The notes under the pieces: generated by a model
Told to the model about the DNA's origin: nothing
Databases searched by the model: none
Seen by the model: only the letters and a program-made list of their open reading frames with translations
Position numbers and translations under genes: made by a program
Shown: piece by piece, positions 16,281 to 25,162 of the stretch
How positions within the stretch are numbered: position 1 is the stretch's first letter
How the letters are laid out: each line of letters opens with the position of its first letter
Assembly: GCF_019711595.1 (NCBI RefSeq)
Contig: NZ_JAIGNR010000003.1
Location: 124,001 to 188,000, forward strand
Direction: 5' to 3'
DNA from: Qipengyuania sphaerica
GTDB taxonomy: Bacteria > Pseudomonadota > Alphaproteobacteria > Sphingomonadales > Sphingomonadaceae
Length of the DNA: 64,000 bases

Positions 16281-18127
16281 GCTTCCTGCGCCCCCTGTCT
16301 CTTGCCCGCCTTCTTCGCTGCCATCTCTTCCGCTGTCTTGCGCTGCGGCGGCGAGAAGCTGAGGATCACGTCACCTGCGCGCGGCTCGGGCTTTGCCGCA
16401 TGGGTAAAGAAACGGATCGTGCCGTTGTCGCGTACCAGCAGGAGCATGTTGGCTGCATTGGGCAGCTTTTCCTGCATCTTGTCGAAGTCGAATTCTTCCG
16501 ACAGGCGGGTCTTGCGGAAGACCCAGCCCTGCCGCTGGCGCTCGGAAACATCTTCCACTCCGAAGCCGCTTTCGAACAGCGCGCGGCCGCGCAGGCTTTC
16601 GGGCAGGGCGTGGCGATCGTCGCCATCGGCGCTTTCGCCAAGCTGGAACACGCGGTCGCGGCCGATTTCATGCGCAAACTCGTTGCAGACCAGCGCATTG
16701 TAGGCCTCGTTCTCGGTCGCGGCGACGAGGTTCTGGTAGGGCGTCAGTTCGAGATTGTGCTCGGTCGCCTCGTTCAGGATCTCCCCGTGGTAGAATTCGA
16801 TCCCTTTCTGGCGGGCGAGGCCCAGCCTCTGCCAGCTGGCATCGACGATCATGACGGGCGCCTTCAGTTCGCGCATCTGTTCGGCCAGCGCGACCGTCCA
16901 AGGCGTGCTGCCGACGATCAACATGCCGGGGCGCGTGACGCCTTTCACCTTGAGCAGCTTGGCGACGAAATCGACGGTGAACCCATGCGCAACGATGGTG
17001 ACCACGACCACTGCGAAGCTGAGTCCGATGAGCAGGTTCCCGTCGGTAAAGCCGAGGTCGGACAGGCGCAGCGCGAATAGGCCCGAGATGGCCACCAGCA
17101 CGATACCGCGCGGGGCGATCCAGGCGAGGAAGAGACGCTCGTTCCACGGAATACTGCTGCCGAGCAGGCTGAGCAGGATGGTTGCCGGCCTCACGAGGAA
17201 CAACAGGGCGAGCAAGAAGAGGCCGATCTGCCAATTGATATAGCGGATATCCTCCAGCTCCAGCGAGGCCGAGAGCAGGATGAAGATGCCCGAGACGAGG
17301 AGGACCGCCACGTTCTCCTTGAACGGGTGGATCGACCGCAGCGAGGTGACGTTCATGTTCGCCAGGGCAACACCCATGACGGTGACGGCGACAAGGCCCG
17401 CCTCGTGTTCGATCAGGTTCGAGATCACGAACACCCCGATCACTGCGGTGAGCAGCACGGGGACCTTTAGATATTCGGGCACTGCGCCGCGCGGGAAAGA
17501 CCAGGCGATCGCGAGGGCAGCGACATAACCGATCAGGCCGGCAAGGATGGCTGCGATAATCAGCGGCGGGACGACTTCGAACAGCGAAGCGCCGGGGCTT
17601 TCGGCAACCTTGCGGAAGTATTCATAGGCGATCACCGCGCACAGCGCTCCGGTGGGATCGTTGACGATCGCTTCCCATTTGAGGATCGAAGCCGGACGCG
17701 ATTTGACCGAACTTTGCCGCAAGAGCGGGATGACAACCGTAGGCCCGGTGACCACCAGGATACCGCCGAAAAGGATCGCGACTTCGGGAGCGAGGCCGGC
17801 GATATAGATGCCGGCCAGCGCGCCGAACAGCCAGCCAAGCACTACGCCGATGGTGGCAAGCCGCGCGACCGCGCCGCCGGTATGCCTCAATTCACGGAAG
17901 TCCAGGCTCAGTCCACCTTCGAACAGGATCAGGGCGACCCCGACCGCCACGATGGGCTCGAGCAATTCACCGAAAGCATGTTCGGGATCAAACACGCCGA
18001 GCACCGGGCCGGCGAGAAAGCCCGCGGCGAGCATGAGGACGATGGCCGGCCACCCCGTGCGCCAGGCAATCCACTGCGCCCCTATGCCGAGAATGCCGAC
18101 CAGCGCTATGACGAGTGTCTGTTCCAT
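16277..18127 (-). CDS. CPA-type cation:proton antiporter with C-terminal TrkA-like regions
   Basis: 616 aa. About twelve membrane segments fill residues 1-390. FEGGL (69-73) and the ion-binding pair ND (156-157, in EAIVNDPTGA) match the CPA1 Na+/H+ or K+/H+ exchangers. A cytosolic nucleotide-binding TrkA-N-like domain (about 400-520, starting PGMLIVGSTPWTV) and a TrkA-C-like end (VRDNGTIRFF, GDVILSFSPP) follow, suggesting gating by NAD(H) or a nucleotide. Ion selectivity cannot be assigned from sequence. Upstream of and coupled to the OmpA-like lipoprotein. Confidence 0.9.
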   Translation of the reverse strand: MEQTLVIALVGILGIGAQWIAWRTGWPAIVLMLAAGFLAGPVLGVFDPEHAFGELLEPIVAVGVALILFEGGLSLDFRELRHTGGAVARLATIGVVLGWLFGALAGIYIAGLAPEVAILFGGILVVTGPTVVIPLLRQSSVKSRPASILKWEAIVNDPTGALCAVIAYEYFRKVAESPGASLFEVVPPLIIAAILAGLIGYVAALAIAWSFPRGAVPEYLKVPVLLTAVIGVFVISNLIEHEAGLVAVTVMGVALANMNVTSLRSIHPFKENVAVLLVSGIFILLSASLELEDIRYINWQIGLFLLALLFLVRPATILLSLLGSSIPWNERLFLAWIAPRGIVLVAISGLFALRLSDLGFTDGNLLIGLSFAVVVVTIVAHGFTVDFVAKLLKVKGVTRPGMLIVGSTPWTVALAEQMRELKAPVMIVDASWQRLGLARQKGIEFYHGEILNEATEHNLELTPYQNLVAATENEAYNALVCNEFAHEIGRDRVFQLGESADGDDRHALPESLRGRALFESGFGVEDVSERQRQGWVFRKTRLSEEFDFDKMQEKLPNAANMLLLVRDNGTIRFFTHAAKPEPRAGDVILSFSPPQRKTAEEMAAKKAGKRQGAQEA

Positions 18128-18216
18128 GCCCCTCGCAAAATTGCGCGCCCGCAGAGGGGCGCCTGCCTCTTCAATGCCCTAGCCACCCGATTTATCCAAG
18201 GATGGCAGGGTTTTTC

Positions 18217-18753
18217 TCAGTCGCCCTCGAATTCCATGAGCGAGGCGGCAATCACGCCGCAGTCGGCGAGCTTTGTCGTGCCGCCAAGATCGGGCAGGTC
18301 GATGACGAAGAATGCGTGTTCGACGACAGCGCCCGCTTCGCGCAGGAGTTGCGCCGTGGCGCAGGCCGTTCCCCCGGTCGCGAGCAGATCGTCCACCATT
18401 GCCACCCGCTGCCCGACGGCAACCGAGGCAGGATCCATTTCCAGCCTGTCGCTGCCGTATTCAAGTGCGTAATCGATCCCGATCGTTTCGCAGGGCAGCT
18501 TGCCGGGCTTGCGAACCGGCAGGAACGGCAACGCCATCTTCGCAGCCACCGCCGCGCCGAAGATGAAGCCGCGTGCTTCCATGCCTGCGATCGCGGTGGC
18601 GCCACTCTCACGCACCCTATCGGCGAGCCATTCGACCGTGGCGGCAAAGCCATTGCCGTGGGCGATGAGCGTGGTGATATCGCGGAACTGGATGCCCTCG
18701 ATCGGGAAATCCGGAATGGTGCGGACCAGCGACTTCAGTTCTTCGGGCGCGAT
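18217..18753 (-). CDS. apt: adenine phosphoribosyltransferase, apparent non-canonical start
   Basis: Salvages adenine with PRPP to AMP. Conserved APT residues run from PEELKSLVRTIPDFPIEGIQ through FRDITTL, GMEARGFIFG, VRKPGKLP, YALEYGSD and the PRPP loop VDDLLATGGTA, 178 aa, the normal length. The frame has no ATG, GTG or TTG between the in-frame TGA at 18847-18849 and a GTG at 18615 that would delete about 46 conserved residues. ATC 18753 sits where homologues have ATG, 7 bases after GGGAG (18761-18765); ATT 18759 is the alternative. A one-base sequencing error or true ATC/ATT initiation are both possible. Confidence 0.88.
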   Translation of the reverse strand: MAPEELKSLVRTIPDFPIEGIQFRDITTLIAHGNGFAATVEWLADRVRESGATAIAGMEARGFIFGAAVAAKMALPFLPVRKPGKLPCETIGIDYALEYGSDRLEMDPASVAVGQRVAMVDDLLATGGTACATAQLLREAGAVVEHAFFVIDLPDLGGTTKLADCGVIAASLMEFEGD

Positions 18754-18768
18754 CGGAATTCTCCCAGA

Positions 18769-18807
18769 AACGAAAACGCCCCTCGCATCGCGTGGATGGA
18801 GGGGCGT
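18769..18807 (-). terminator. rho-independent terminator after petC
   Basis: On the minus strand 9-bp arms (18807-18799 with 18784-18776) and an inner CATC/GATG pairing, then TTTTCGTTT. It ends 4 bases before the apt Shine-Dalgarno. Confidence 0.9.
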
Positions 18808-18832
18808 TTCAAGTCGCTTGTGGCGGCGGGCC

Positions 18833-19681
18833 TTATTTCTTCGGCTTCACCGCTGCCCAGATCTGCTTTTTCGACATGTAGGCAAGTACAGTCGCGAAGA
18901 GCAGGAAGATCAGCACCGGCCAGCCAGTCTGCTTGCGCTTCACCATCGTCGGTTCGGCAGTCCAGGTCAGGAAGGCCGCAACGTCCTTGGACATCTGCTC
19001 GACCGTGGCTTCGGTGCCATCGTCATAGGTAACCTGCCCGGCAGTGGTCAGCGGCGCAGCCATGGCGAGGTTGAGATTAGGGAAATAAGGGTTGTGGTGC
19101 AGGCCCGGTCCGGGCGCGGCTTCGGGGTGCTCAGCCAGCAATTCCTCGCTTGGCGGTGCATAGCCCATCAACAGCGAGGCCACGTAATTCGTGCCGTCAC
19201 CGCGCGCCTTGGTCATGAGCGAAAGATCGGGCGGGATGGCGTTGTTGTTCGCCGACGCCGCCGCGACATTGTTCGGATAGGGCGAAGGGAAATAGTCGGT
19301 CGGCAGGCCCGGACGCGTCGTCGCTTCGCCGGTCACCGGATCGATGCCCGGGACCTGCTTGGACGCGGCATAGGCTTTCACCTGGCCTTCGTCGTAACCG
19401 ATCTGCTCGAGATCGCGGAAAGCGACGAACTTGAGGCTGTGGCAGGCCGAGCAGACTTCGTCATAGACCTTGAGGCCGCGCTGGAGCTGCGCATGATCCC
19501 ACTTGCCGAAAGGCCCGTCGAAGGACCAGGCAAGGTCCATCGGCTTTTCATAGGGAACGTGCCCGGCAGCCTCTTCGGTGGCGGCGTTATACGCGCCGAC
19601 CACGAAGGCCCACAGGACTGCGACGGCAAAGCCGAGGCCGACGAGGATAGCGACAAGGCGGACGCTGAGAAGCTTGGTCAT
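18833..19681 (-). CDS. petC: cytochrome c1 of the bc1 complex
   Basis: 282 aa membrane-anchored c-type cytochrome passing electrons from the Rieske protein to soluble or membrane cytochrome c. N-terminal signal/hydrophobic segment (about 8-30), haem attachment CSACH (77-81), a methionine ligand candidate in NLNLAMAAPL, and a C-terminal anchor (about 247-266). The long loop rich in Pro/Asn before NNAIPPDLSLM is typical of alphaproteobacterial c1. Last gene of petABC, 18 bases after petB, followed by a terminator. Confidence 0.96.
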   Translation of the reverse strand: MTKLLSVRLVAILVGLGFAVAVLWAFVVGAYNAATEEAAGHVPYEKPMDLAWSFDGPFGKWDHAQLQRGLKVYDEVCSACHSLKFVAFRDLEQIGYDEGQVKAYAASKQVPGIDPVTGEATTRPGLPTDYFPSPYPNNVAAASANNNAIPPDLSLMTKARGDGTNYVASLLMGYAPPSEELLAEHPEAAPGPGLHHNPYFPNLNLAMAAPLTTAGQVTYDDGTEATVEQMSKDVAAFLTWTAEPTMVKRKQTGWPVLIFLLFATVLAYMSKKQIWAAVKPKK

Positions 19682-19699
19682 GGGTCTCTCGTTACTCGC

Positions 19700-20995
19700 T
19701 TAGACGGCCGGCGACGTATTTTCGCCTTTGACGACCTTCTTGTCCGAGCCGAGGACGGCTTCGGTGATCGAATAGGGCAGCGGTTCGGGTTTTTCCACCG
19801 AGGAGATGATCGGCAGGATCACCAGGAAGTGGAGGAAGTAATAGGCCGTGGCGATCTGGCTGAGCATCACGAAGGGCTCTTCGGCCGGTGCACCGCCGCA
19901 GATGAACAGGACGATCATCGCCGGGATCAGGCCGAACCAGAAGAACTTGCGGAACATCGGGCGGTAATGGCCGCTGCGAACCGGCGACTTGTCGAGCCAG
20001 GGGAGGAAGAACCACAGCAGGATCGAGGCGAACATCGCGATCACGCCCATCAGCTTTGCGGGCACGAAGAAGAAGTCCACCGTGAAGGCGCGCAGGATCG
20101 CGTAGAACGGCCAGAAATACCATTCGGGCACGATGTGCGCCGGCGTCGAGAGCGGGTTCGCCTCGATATAATTGTCCGGATGGCCGAGCGCGTTGGGCAG
20201 GAAGAAGACCATCGCGAAATAGAGCAGCAGCGCGATGCCAAGGCCGAAGCCGTCCTTCGCCGTGTAGTACGGGTGGAAGGGCACGGTATCGCTTTCGGTC
20301 TTCACTTCGACGCCCGTCGGGTTCGAAGAACCCGGAATGTGCAGCGCCCAGATGTGCAGGATCACCACGCCCGCGATCACGAACGGCAGCAGGAAGTGGA
20401 GGCTGAAGAAGCGGTTGAGCGCGGCATTGTCGGGAGCAAAGCCGCCGAGCAGCCAGACCTGGATCGGCTCGCCCACGAGCGGGATCGCGCCGAACAGGCC
20501 GGTGATGACCTTGGCACCCCAGAAGCTCATCTGGCCCCAGGGAAGGACGTATCCCATGAAGGCGGTGGCCATCATGAGTAGGAAGATCACGACGCCGAGC
20601 AGCCAGATCATCTCGCGCGGGGCCTTGTAGCTGGAATAGAACAGGCCGCGGAAGATGTGCAGGTAGACGACGATGAAGAAGAAGCTCGCGCCGTTGGCGT
20701 GGGCATAGCGCATCAGCCAGCCCCAGTTGACGTCGCGCATGATGTGTTCGGTCGTGGCGAAGGCAACCTGCGCGTTCGCTGCATAATGCATCGCGAGCAC
20801 CACGCCGGTGACGATCTGGACCACCAGGAAGAAGCCGGCGAGAACGCCGAAATTCCAGAAGTAGCTCAGGTTGCGCGGAACCGGGTAACCTGCACCGATC
20901 GCATTATAGACGAGGCGCGGAAGCGGGAGCCGCTCGTCGAGGAACTTCGTGAAACCGTTGGAAGGTTCGTACTGGCGTGCCCAGGGAAAGCTCAT
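19700..20995 (-). CDS. petB: cytochrome b of the bc1 complex
   Basis: 431 aa, eight or nine membrane segments. Haem-ligand histidine regions [10 protein letters not shown] and the second pair near HMRDVNWGW.. and VVYLHIFRG are visible, together with the quinol-oxidation [15 protein letters not shown] (PEWY) loop and [15 protein letters not shown]. Carries quinol oxidation and reduction sites of the proton-motive Q cycle. 23 bases downstream of petA and 18 upstream of petC, one operon. Confidence 0.97.
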   Translation of the reverse strand: MSFPWARQYEPSNGFTKFLDERLPLPRLVYNAIGAGYPVPRNLSYFWNFGVLAGFFLVVQIVTGVVLAMHYAANAQVAFATTEHIMRDVNWGWLMRYAHANGASFFFIVVYLHIFRGLFYSSYKAPREMIWLLGVVIFLLMMATAFMGYVLPWGQMSFWGAKVITGLFGAIPLVGEPIQVWLLGGFAPDNAALNRFFSLHFLLPFVIAGVVILHIWALHIPGSSNPTGVEVKTESDTVPFHPYYTAKDGFGLGIALLLYFAMVFFLPNALGHPDNYIEANPLSTPAHIVPEWYFWPFYAILRAFTVDFFFVPAKLMGVIAMFASILLWFFLPWLDKSPVRSGHYRPMFRKFFWFGLIPAMIVLFICGGAPAEEPFVMLSQIATAYYFLHFLVILPIISSVEKPEPLPYSITEAVLGSDKKVVKGENTSPAV

Positions 20996-21018
20996 GTGTC
21001 TGTCTCTCGTCTTCTAAC

Positions 21019-21591
21019 TCAGCCGACCTGGATGACGGTGTCCGAGGTGAACTCGTATTCCGGCACTTCGAGGTTGGTCGGGGCCGGGCCTTTGCGGATG
21101 CGGCCGGCAGTGTCGTAATGCGAACCGTGGCAAGGGCAGAAATAGCCGCCGAACTCGCCCTTCACCTCGCCTTCGGCAGCGCCCAGCGGCACACAGCCGA
21201 GGTGGGTACACACGCCCATGGTGACGAGGATGTCGCCGTGACCTTCCTTGGTGCGTTCGGCGAGGGTCTGCGGGTCGCGCAGGCTGGCGGTATCGTCGCG
21301 CTGCGCGGCGGCGATTTCTTCAGCCGTCAGGCGCTTCACGAACAGCGGCTGCTTGCGGAACACCGCCTTGATCGCCTGGCCCGGCTCGATCGCCGAGACA
21401 TCGACCTCGGTCGAACTCGCGGCGAGCACGTCCTTCGACGGAGCCATCTGCGACACCAGCGGATAGACCACCGCGAGCCCGCCGATACCGGCGGCGCTTA
21501 CGGCTGCAATGTCGAGGAAGTCGCGGCGACGGATGCCATCATCGCTCGTCGTCGCCGTGTCGGGAGTAGCGGTTGCAGTCGTGTCTGCCAT
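21019..21591 (-). CDS. petA: Rieske iron-sulfur subunit of the bc1 complex
   Basis: 190 aa. Cluster ligands in CTHLGC (128-133) and CPCHGSH (152-158); Tat-type RRRDFL at 21-26 ahead of the single membrane helix (about 27-46) that stays as the anchor. It moves electrons from quinol to cytochrome c1. First gene of the operon; the 5' leader carries an 8-bp inverted repeat at 21620-21639. Confidence 0.97.
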   Translation of the reverse strand: MADTTATATPDTATTSDDGIRRRDFLDIAAVSAAGIGGLAVVYPLVSQMAPSKDVLAASSTEVDVSAIEPGQAIKAVFRKQPLFVKRLTAEEIAAAQRDDTASLRDPQTLAERTKEGHGDILVTMGVCTHLGCVPLGAAEGEVKGEFGGYFCPCHGSHYDTAGRIRKGPAPTNLEVPEYEFTSDTVIQVG

Positions 21592-21619
21592 CAGCGCCTT
21601 GCCTTGCCTGCCTTAGCTT

Positions 21620-21639
21620 TCCGCACCGGATGGTGCGGA
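21620..21639 (-). promoter_or_regulatory. inverted repeat in the petA leader
   Basis: TCCGCACC 21620-21627 and GGTGCGGA 21632-21639 around a 4-base centre, 29 bases upstream of the petA ATG. It may be an RNA hairpin or an operator; no regulator is named. Confidence 0.45.
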
Positions 21640-21759
21640 GTGAAATGTTGCGATCCATGTCCGGAAGAGGCCGGTAGCGAGCGCCGAAAATGCGTGCGCA
21701 GATGCCCCCGGTAAATCCGGTTTGGACGCGCCTCTAGCCTCTCCGTGTCACATTGCCAA

Positions 21760-21774
21760 CCGCCATTTTGGCGG
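21760..21774 (-). terminator. hairpin after pgeF, possible terminator
   Basis: CCGCCA 21760-21765 and TGGCGG 21769-21774, with outer CACATT/AATGTG arms able to extend it. No T-run on the minus strand, so termination strength is doubtful. Confidence 0.4.
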
Positions 21775-21786
21775 GAATGTGTCGCT

Positions 21787-22476
21787 TTATTCGGACGCGG
21801 GAAGTGCAATCGCGCTGATCTGGCGGCCCTCGGTCGGCTCGCCGAGATGGGTTGCACGGCGATAGGAATGGAAGTCTGCCGAATTTGCGTAGGTGTCGAT
21901 GCCCAGCGAGTCGGTCATTCCCACCCCTGCCATTGCCAGTCGCCATGCGACATAGCTGTCGAGATCGAACTGGTAGTGACCCTCGCGACCGGGCCGGAAG
22001 AAGCGCTCGTCTTCTCCGGTGAACTGGTCGCGGAAGCCCGCATCCACCTCGTAGCTATCCTGCGCGATCGCCGGGCCGATGGCGGCGACGATACGCTCGG
22101 GCTTCGCGCCGAGCCTGGTCATCTCGGCCAGTGTCGCCTCGATCACGCCGCCATGCGCACCGCGCCAGCCCGCATGGGCGGCAGCGACGACTCCCGCATC
22201 TTCGTCGGCGAGGAGCACCGGGGCGCAATCGGCCGTGACGATGGCGAGGCGGAGGCCCGCCTTGTCGGTCACCAGCGCGTCGGCTTCGGGCCGCGCCTCA
22301 GCCTCGAAAGGGGCATCGACATAGATTGCCCGCGGCGAATGGACCTGCTTCACCAAAACCGTCGGCAAATCGCCGCCGATACGGTGCAGCTCCGCGCGGT
22401 CGCTCTGCGGGCCGGTCAGGAAGCCGTGCGGCACTCCGATCAGGTCCGAAGCAATGAGGCCGGTCCACTCAGCCAA
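21787..22476 (-). CDS. pgeF: peptidoglycan editing factor PgeF (YfiH/laccase-domain)
   Basis: 229 aa. Metal-binding Cys/His motifs of the family: VKQVHSP, TADCAPVLLAD, AAHAGWRGAHGGV and a C-terminal FHSYRR. In E. coli the orthologue YfiH/PgeF removes wrongly incorporated serine from peptidoglycan precursors (UDP-MurNAc-Ser). The start overlaps the pepN stop by 8 bases, so it is likely co-transcribed behind pepN. Confidence 0.92.
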   Translation of the reverse strand: MAEWTGLIASDLIGVPHGFLTGPQSDRAELHRIGGDLPTVLVKQVHSPRAIYVDAPFEAEARPEADALVTDKAGLRLAIVTADCAPVLLADEDAGVVAAAHAGWRGAHGGVIEATLAEMTRLGAKPERIVAAIGPAIAQDSYEVDAGFRDQFTGEDERFFRPGREGHYQFDLDSYVAWRLAMAGVGMTDSLGIDTYANSADFHSYRRATHLGEPTEGRQISAIALPASE

Positions 22477-25120
22477 GCGAGCGGGTTACCTGCTCGAAAG
22501 TATCGCGCGAAAGCTTGGGGGCTTTCGAAATCCGCTCCAGCTCGGCGCGCATCATCGCGCTGCGACCCGGCTCCATCTTGCGCCATTTTCCCAGCGAGGG
22601 CACGAAGCGCGCCGCGGTCTGCGCATTAATCGGATCGAGCGCGAGAATCAGGTCCGCGATCATCCTGTAACCTTCGCCGCTCGCCGCGTGGAAGCCGTGC
22701 GGATTGCCGGCAAAAGCCATGTAGAGCGACCGCACGCGGTTGGGGTTCTTCATGGTGAAGTCCTGATGGTCGGCCAGCGCCTTCACATGTTCGATAACCT
22801 GCGGGTGGAGCGACATGGCCTGCAGCGCAAACCATTTGTCGATCACCAGCGCATTGCCCTCGTAGCGATTGTAGAAGTCGATCAGCGCATTGGTCCGCTC
22901 GATGCTGTCGATGCCGGTCAGGACCATGAGTGCGCCCTGCCGGTCGGTCATATTGTCGGCCCTGTCATACTGGTGGCCGGCGAGTTCGGAGGCCTTGGCC
23001 GGATCGCTTGCCGCGGCATAGGTAAGAATTAGCGTCTTCAGCTTGCGCGCACCCTTGGCCTCGGCGCTTTGCGAATAGGGCAGCTTTTCGGAGCGGTCGT
23101 AGAGGCGGTGGAGTTCCTCTTTGAGTTCGCTTGCGATGAAACCTTTCAGCGCCTCGCGCTCGTCGAAGATGCGGCCCGGATCGGCCGCCTCGATCTGTTC
23201 GGCGATATAGGTCTGGCTTGGCATGGAGAGCAGTTCGCCGCGCATGAGGTCGTCGATCGCCTCGTCCTCAATGACCGCTTTCAGCGCCCGCACGATGTCC
23301 CTGCGACCAGTCTCGCGGTCCGCATCGGACAGCACGCCGGTGCTGGCCGAGACGAGGTGGCCGACCATCAGATCCTGCATCGCCTCGTAGCGGGCGAAGG
23401 AATCGTCGTCCCTGGCGGCGAGGAAGACCAGATCTTCGCCGGGTATATCGCGCTGGATCGTAACCGGCGCAGAGAAGCCGCGGTTGATCGAGAGGACAGG
23501 CTTGGAAGCGAAACTGCCGAAGCGGAATGTGTCGCTTTCCTTGTCGAGCACGACCAGTTCCTCGCCCGAATGCTTGCCACTCTCGCGATCGAACAGGGCG
23601 ATCTTGAGCGGGATCGGCATGGGCTGCTTGTCGGTCTGGCCCGGCGTGTCAGGCACGGTCTGCGAAAGCTTGAGCACGGCTTCGTCGCCTTCGTGCGAGA
23701 GATCGACCCGCACCCTGGGCGTGCCCGCCTGCGAGTACCAGCGGCGGAACTGGGTCAGGTCGAGCCCGGCGCCGTCCTCGATCGACTTGACGAAATCCTC
23801 GCAGGTCGCCGCCTCGCCGTCGTGGCGGTCGAAATAGGTGTCGGTGCCTTTGCGGAAGGCCTCTTCCCCTGCCATCGTGCGCATCATCCGGATGACTTCG
23901 GCGCCCTTGTTGTAGACCGTCGCGGTGTAGAAATTGCTGATTTCGCGATAGCTGTCGGGGCGGATGGGGTGCGCGAGCGGCCCCGAATCCTCGGGGAATT
24001 GCGCCCCGCGCAGGACGCGCACGTCCTCGATCCGCTTGACCGGTGCGCTGCCCATGTCCTGGCTGAACAGCTGGTCGCGCAGCACGGTGAAGCCTTCCTT
24101 GAGCGAAAGCTGGAACCAGTCGCGGCAGGTGATGCGATTGCCCGACCAGTTATGGAAATATTCGTGGCCGATCACGCCCTCGATACCGTCGTAATCGCCG
24201 TCGGTGGCGGTTTCGGGGTCGGCGAGGACGTATTTGGTGTTGAAGACGTTGAGGCCCTTGTTCTCCATCGCGCCCATGTTGAAATCGGAGACGGCGACGA
24301 TGTTGAACAGGTCGAGATCGTACTCGCGCCCGAACACCTCCTCGTCCCATTTCATGGAGCGCTTGAGGCTTTCCATGGCATGCTCGGTGCGATCGAGGTC
24401 GCCCTCGCGCACGTAGACGTTCAGCTCGACCTCGCGCCCGTTCATGGTGGTGAAGCTGTCGGTCCGGGCGACGAGATCGCCAGCCACCAGCGCGAAGAGA
24501 TAGGACGGCTTGGGCCAGGGATCGTGCCATTCGGCCCAGTGCGTGTCGCCATCCTCGCCGGTCTCGACGCGATTGCCGTTGCACAGCAGGATCGGGAACT
24601 GGTCCTTCGGGCCGCTCATCCGCACGGTGTAGGTGGACAGCACGTCGGGCCGGTCAGGGAAGAAGGTGATGCGGCGGAAGCCCTCGGCCTCGCACTGGGT
24701 GCAGAGCATGCCCGAGGAGGCATAGAGACCCATCAGCTGCGAATTGGCGCTGGGGTCGATCTCGGTGACGATCTCGATCGTGTGCTTGTCGCCCTCGAGA
24801 GTGACTACGAGATCGTCGCCATCGATCATGTGCCCGGCACATTCGCCATCGTCGCACTTCAGCGAGACCAGTTCGATCGCGTCGCCATTGAGGCGGATGG
24901 TGGGCGAGACTTCAGCGGCGGGATTGCGTTCCACCTCTAGCCTTGCCGTGACCCGCGTTTTCTCCAGCCCCAGCTCGAAGGTGAGATGCGTCGCCGGCAC
25001 GAGCCACGGAAAGGGCGTATAGTCCTCGCGCCGGATTTCGGGCGGGGCCTTGGGCTCGAAGGCGGCGTCGGCCATTTCGATATTGCCATCGGGAGTGGCG
25101 GGCGTGCGGGCGATATCCAT
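22469..25120 (-). CDS. pepN: aminopeptidase N
   Basis: 883 aa M1-family zinc metallopeptidase releasing N-terminal residues from peptides. GAMEN (283-287) exopeptidase motif, zinc site HEYFH (319-323) with the third ligand E342 in LKEGF. DUF3458-like Ig and C-terminal helical domains follow, ending FEQVTRSLG. The start at 25120, with AGGA about six bases upstream, is preferred over an open frame 67 codons longer that runs into the divergent epimerase gene. No signal peptide; cytosolic. Confidence 0.96.
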   Translation of the reverse strand: MDIARTPATPDGNIEMADAAFEPKAPPEIRREDYTPFPWLVPATHLTFELGLEKTRVTARLEVERNPAAEVSPTIRLNGDAIELVSLKCDDGECAGHMIDGDDLVVTLEGDKHTIEIVTEIDPSANSQLMGLYASSGMLCTQCEAEGFRRITFFPDRPDVLSTYTVRMSGPKDQFPILLCNGNRVETGEDGDTHWAEWHDPWPKPSYLFALVAGDLVARTDSFTTMNGREVELNVYVREGDLDRTEHAMESLKRSMKWDEEVFGREYDLDLFNIVAVSDFNMGAMENKGLNVFNTKYVLADPETATDGDYDGIEGVIGHEYFHNWSGNRITCRDWFQLSLKEGFTVLRDQLFSQDMGSAPVKRIEDVRVLRGAQFPEDSGPLAHPIRPDSYREISNFYTATVYNKGAEVIRMMRTMAGEEAFRKGTDTYFDRHDGEAATCEDFVKSIEDGAGLDLTQFRRWYSQAGTPRVRVDLSHEGDEAVLKLSQTVPDTPGQTDKQPMPIPLKIALFDRESGKHSGEELVVLDKESDTFRFGSFASKPVLSINRGFSAPVTIQRDIPGEDLVFLAARDDDSFARYEAMQDLMVGHLVSASTGVLSDADRETGRRDIVRALKAVIEDEAIDDLMRGELLSMPSQTYIAEQIEAADPGRIFDEREALKGFIASELKEELHRLYDRSEKLPYSQSAEAKGARKLKTLILTYAAASDPAKASELAGHQYDRADNMTDRQGALMVLTGIDSIERTNALIDFYNRYEGNALVIDKWFALQAMSLHPQVIEHVKALADHQDFTMKNPNRVRSLYMAFAGNPHGFHAASGEGYRMIADLILALDPINAQTAARFVPSLGKWRKMEPGRSAMMRAELERISKAPKLSRDTFEQVTRSLG

Positions 25121-25162
25121 GTCTGTCCTGTCTTTTTCGGTGCTCGGCGCTAGAACGCCCCG

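Noticed and set aside
18217-18615. apt starting at GTG 18615 (132 aa)
   Set aside because: This form would lose conserved N-terminal residues including RTIPDFP and FRDITTL; the encoded upstream residues match APT throughout.
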